Below, piece by piece: positions 62,841 to 64,000 of a stretch of DNA of 64,000 nt. Both the position numbers and the translations under genes were made by a program. Source of the stretch: Providencia alcalifaciens (GTDB lineage: Bacteria > Pseudomonadota > Gammaproteobacteria > Enterobacterales > Enterobacteriaceae). How positions within the stretch are numbered: the first letter of the stretch is position 1; the number at the start of each line of letters is the position of its first letter. The notes below the pieces were generated by a model that saw nothing but the letters and a program-made list of their open reading frames with translations, made no database searches and had not been told where the DNA came from. The stretch spans positions 1,240,001 to 1,304,000 of the forward strand of contig NZ_OU659204.1 in the NCBI RefSeq assembly GCF_915403165.1, read 5' to 3'.

Positions 62841-63389
62841 ATGAAAACGATAGAAGTTGATGAAGAGCTTTACCGCTATATTGCAAGTCACACACAGCAT
62901 ATCGGTGAAAGTGCATCGGATATTTTACGCCGTATGCTAAATTTCAAATCCGCGCAGCAGCCAGTACCCGCAACAGAAGTGAGTGTAGCACCGTTAGCGC
63001 CACAAGATGCGCCGGTGATGAATACCAAGGTGGTTGCTCAAAACCCTGTGAGAGTGATCAGAGAATTATTATTATCTGATGCTTATGCAGAAAAAAATAA
63101 GGCGATTGATCGCTTTATGCTAATTCTTTCAACGCTATATAGCTTAGATGCGAAAAGTTTTGAGAGCGCAACAGAGTCCATGCATGGCCGTACCCGTGTT
63201 TATTTTGCTGGTGATGAGCAAACGCTACTGGCTGCGGGCAAGCAATCAAAACCTCGCCATATACCGGGCACGCCGTATTGGGTGATCACTAACACCAACA
63301 CCAATCGCAAGCGCAGTATGATTGATGCGATTATGCAAGAGATGAACTTCCCAGCGAATGTCATCGAAAAAGTCGGCAATACGATTTAA
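62841..63389 (+). CDS. seqA: Replication initiation sequestration protein SeqA
   Basis: Binds hemimethylated GATC clusters at oriC to prevent premature re-initiation. It has 182 residues: oligomerisation domain MKTIEVDEELYRYIASHTQH, flexible linker, and C-terminal DNA-binding domain (MHGRTRVYFAGDEQTLLAAG and TNTNTNRKRSMIDAIMQEM). pgm follows 93 bp downstream, as in E. coli. Confidence 0.97.
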   Translation: MKTIEVDEELYRYIASHTQHIGESASDILRRMLNFKSAQQPVPATEVSVAPLAPQDAPVMNTKVVAQNPVRVIRELLLSDAYAEKNKAIDRFMLILSTLYSLDAKSFESATESMHGRTRVYFAGDEQTLLAAGKQSKPRHIPGTPYWVITNTNTNRKRSMIDAIMQEMNFPANVIEKVGNTI

Positions 63390-63481
63390 CTTTGGTAAAT
63401 ACTATCTAACCTTGATAGTCATCTAAACATTGTAAGTCACTGGTGTTTCACGCTAAGCATCAGTGCTTTGGGAGATAACAA

Positions 63482-64000
63482 GTGGCAATTCATGAACGAG
63501 CAGGGCAGCTTCCATTTCAAAGTGATTTGATTAACGTTGCTCAGTTAACGGCTCAATATTATACCCAACAGCCAGATCCCGATGTGTCTTCTCAGGCCGT
63601 CAAGTTTGGGACTTCTGGGCATCGTGGTAGTTCGCTGCGTAAAAACTTTAATGAAAATCACATTCTGGCAATCGCTCAAGCGATAGCGGATCTGCGTAAG
63701 CAGCAAGGGGTAACAGGACCTTGTTATGTGGGTAAAGATACCCATGCGCTGTCAGAAGCGGCTTTTATGTCGGTGATCGAAGTATTAGCAGCTAACCAAG
63801 TTCATGTTATTGTTCAAGAAGATAACGGTTTTACCCCAACTCCGGCTATCTCCCACGCGATTTTAAGTTATAACAATGCACATCAAGATGTTGCCGACGG
63901 CATCGTAATTACTCCATCCCATAATCCACCGGAAGATGGCGGGATTAAATATAATCCTGCAAACGGTGGTCCTGCAGATACCGATTTAACATCTGTTATT
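63482..64000 (+). CDS. pgm: Phosphoglucomutase, N-terminal part (cut by window edge)
   Basis: Interconverts glucose 1- and 6-phosphate. Only the first 173 residues lie in the window. [10 protein letters not shown] is near residue 42 and the phosphoserine motif [17 protein letters not shown] near 142-155 is intact. The start is GTG at 63482 with GGGAGA upstream, giving [13 protein letters not shown] as in E. coli. The reading frame is open to the end of the window. Confidence 0.96.
   Translation, partial: MAIHERAGQLPFQSDLINVAQLTAQYYTQQPDPDVSSQAVKFGTSGHRGSSLRKNFNENHILAIAQAIADLRKQQGVTGPCYVGKDTHALSEAAFMSVIEVLAANQVHVIVQEDNGFTPTPAISHAILSYNNAHQDVADGIVITPSHNPPEDGGIKYNPANGGPADTDLTSVI

Overview
The window looks like the chromosome of a moderately AT-rich gamma-proteobacterium of the order Enterobacterales. 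The best guess is Morganellaceae, Providencia or a close relative. This is an inference from E. coli-like gene order and protein sequences, low GC, and a CcmA-type bactofilin of the kind described in Proteus mirabilis. No database search was possible. Most of the window is a core backbone that follows the E. coli 17-21 min gene order with deletions, followed by the fur-fldA-seqA-pgm block.

Layout. 1-3500: serine catabolism (sdaC, then sdaB cut by the window edge) and the undecaprenyl-PP phosphatase ybjG, all on the minus strand. 3679-3754: the sigma-E-dependent small RNA RybB, recognised from its conserved 5' part and terminator. 3900-6540: grxA, ybjC, ybjN and rlmC. 6564-7964: a very AT-rich accessory gene whose residues suggest a YopT-like (C58) cysteine protease. 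8135-13593: artPIQM arginine uptake with a candidate ArgR operator, ybjT and lysO. 14027-18855: the OLD-family gene ybjD and the macAB efflux pair. 19319-23409: an accessory cluster between macB and cspD, with an NCS1 permease, a nitrilase-superfamily amidohydrolase, an IclR regulator and a DUF1177 protein. It looks like an uncharacterised catabolic module.

23528-43277: cspD, clpS-clpA, infA, aat, cydDC, a DUF4153 membrane protein, trxB, lrp, ftsK, lolA, rarA and serS. The tRNA-Ser gene that sits between clpA and infA in E. coli is absent. 43357-45430: an Rpn-family nuclease and a BPSS1780-family membrane protein. 45637-51858: the anaerobic formate block pflA, pflB, focA, plus ycaO. 52094-53993: periplasmic asparaginase ansB and the bactofilin ccmA. 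54271-55921: fur, fldA, ybfE. 56095-61621: a three-gene type I secretion operon (ABC, membrane fusion protein, ABC) inserted between ybfE and ybfF, resembling RtxB-RtxD-RtxE of MARTX toxin systems. It has no cargo gene nearby, and its last gene is broken by one missing T. 61842-64000: ybfF, seqA and the start of pgm.

The most interesting parts are the accessory insertions: the putative C58 protease, the permease/nitrilase/IclR/DUF1177 module with two tandem stem-loops in front of its last gene, and the orphan RtxBDE-like exporter with its frameshift. No CRISPR array, tRNA, rRNA, insertion sequence or prophage was seen.
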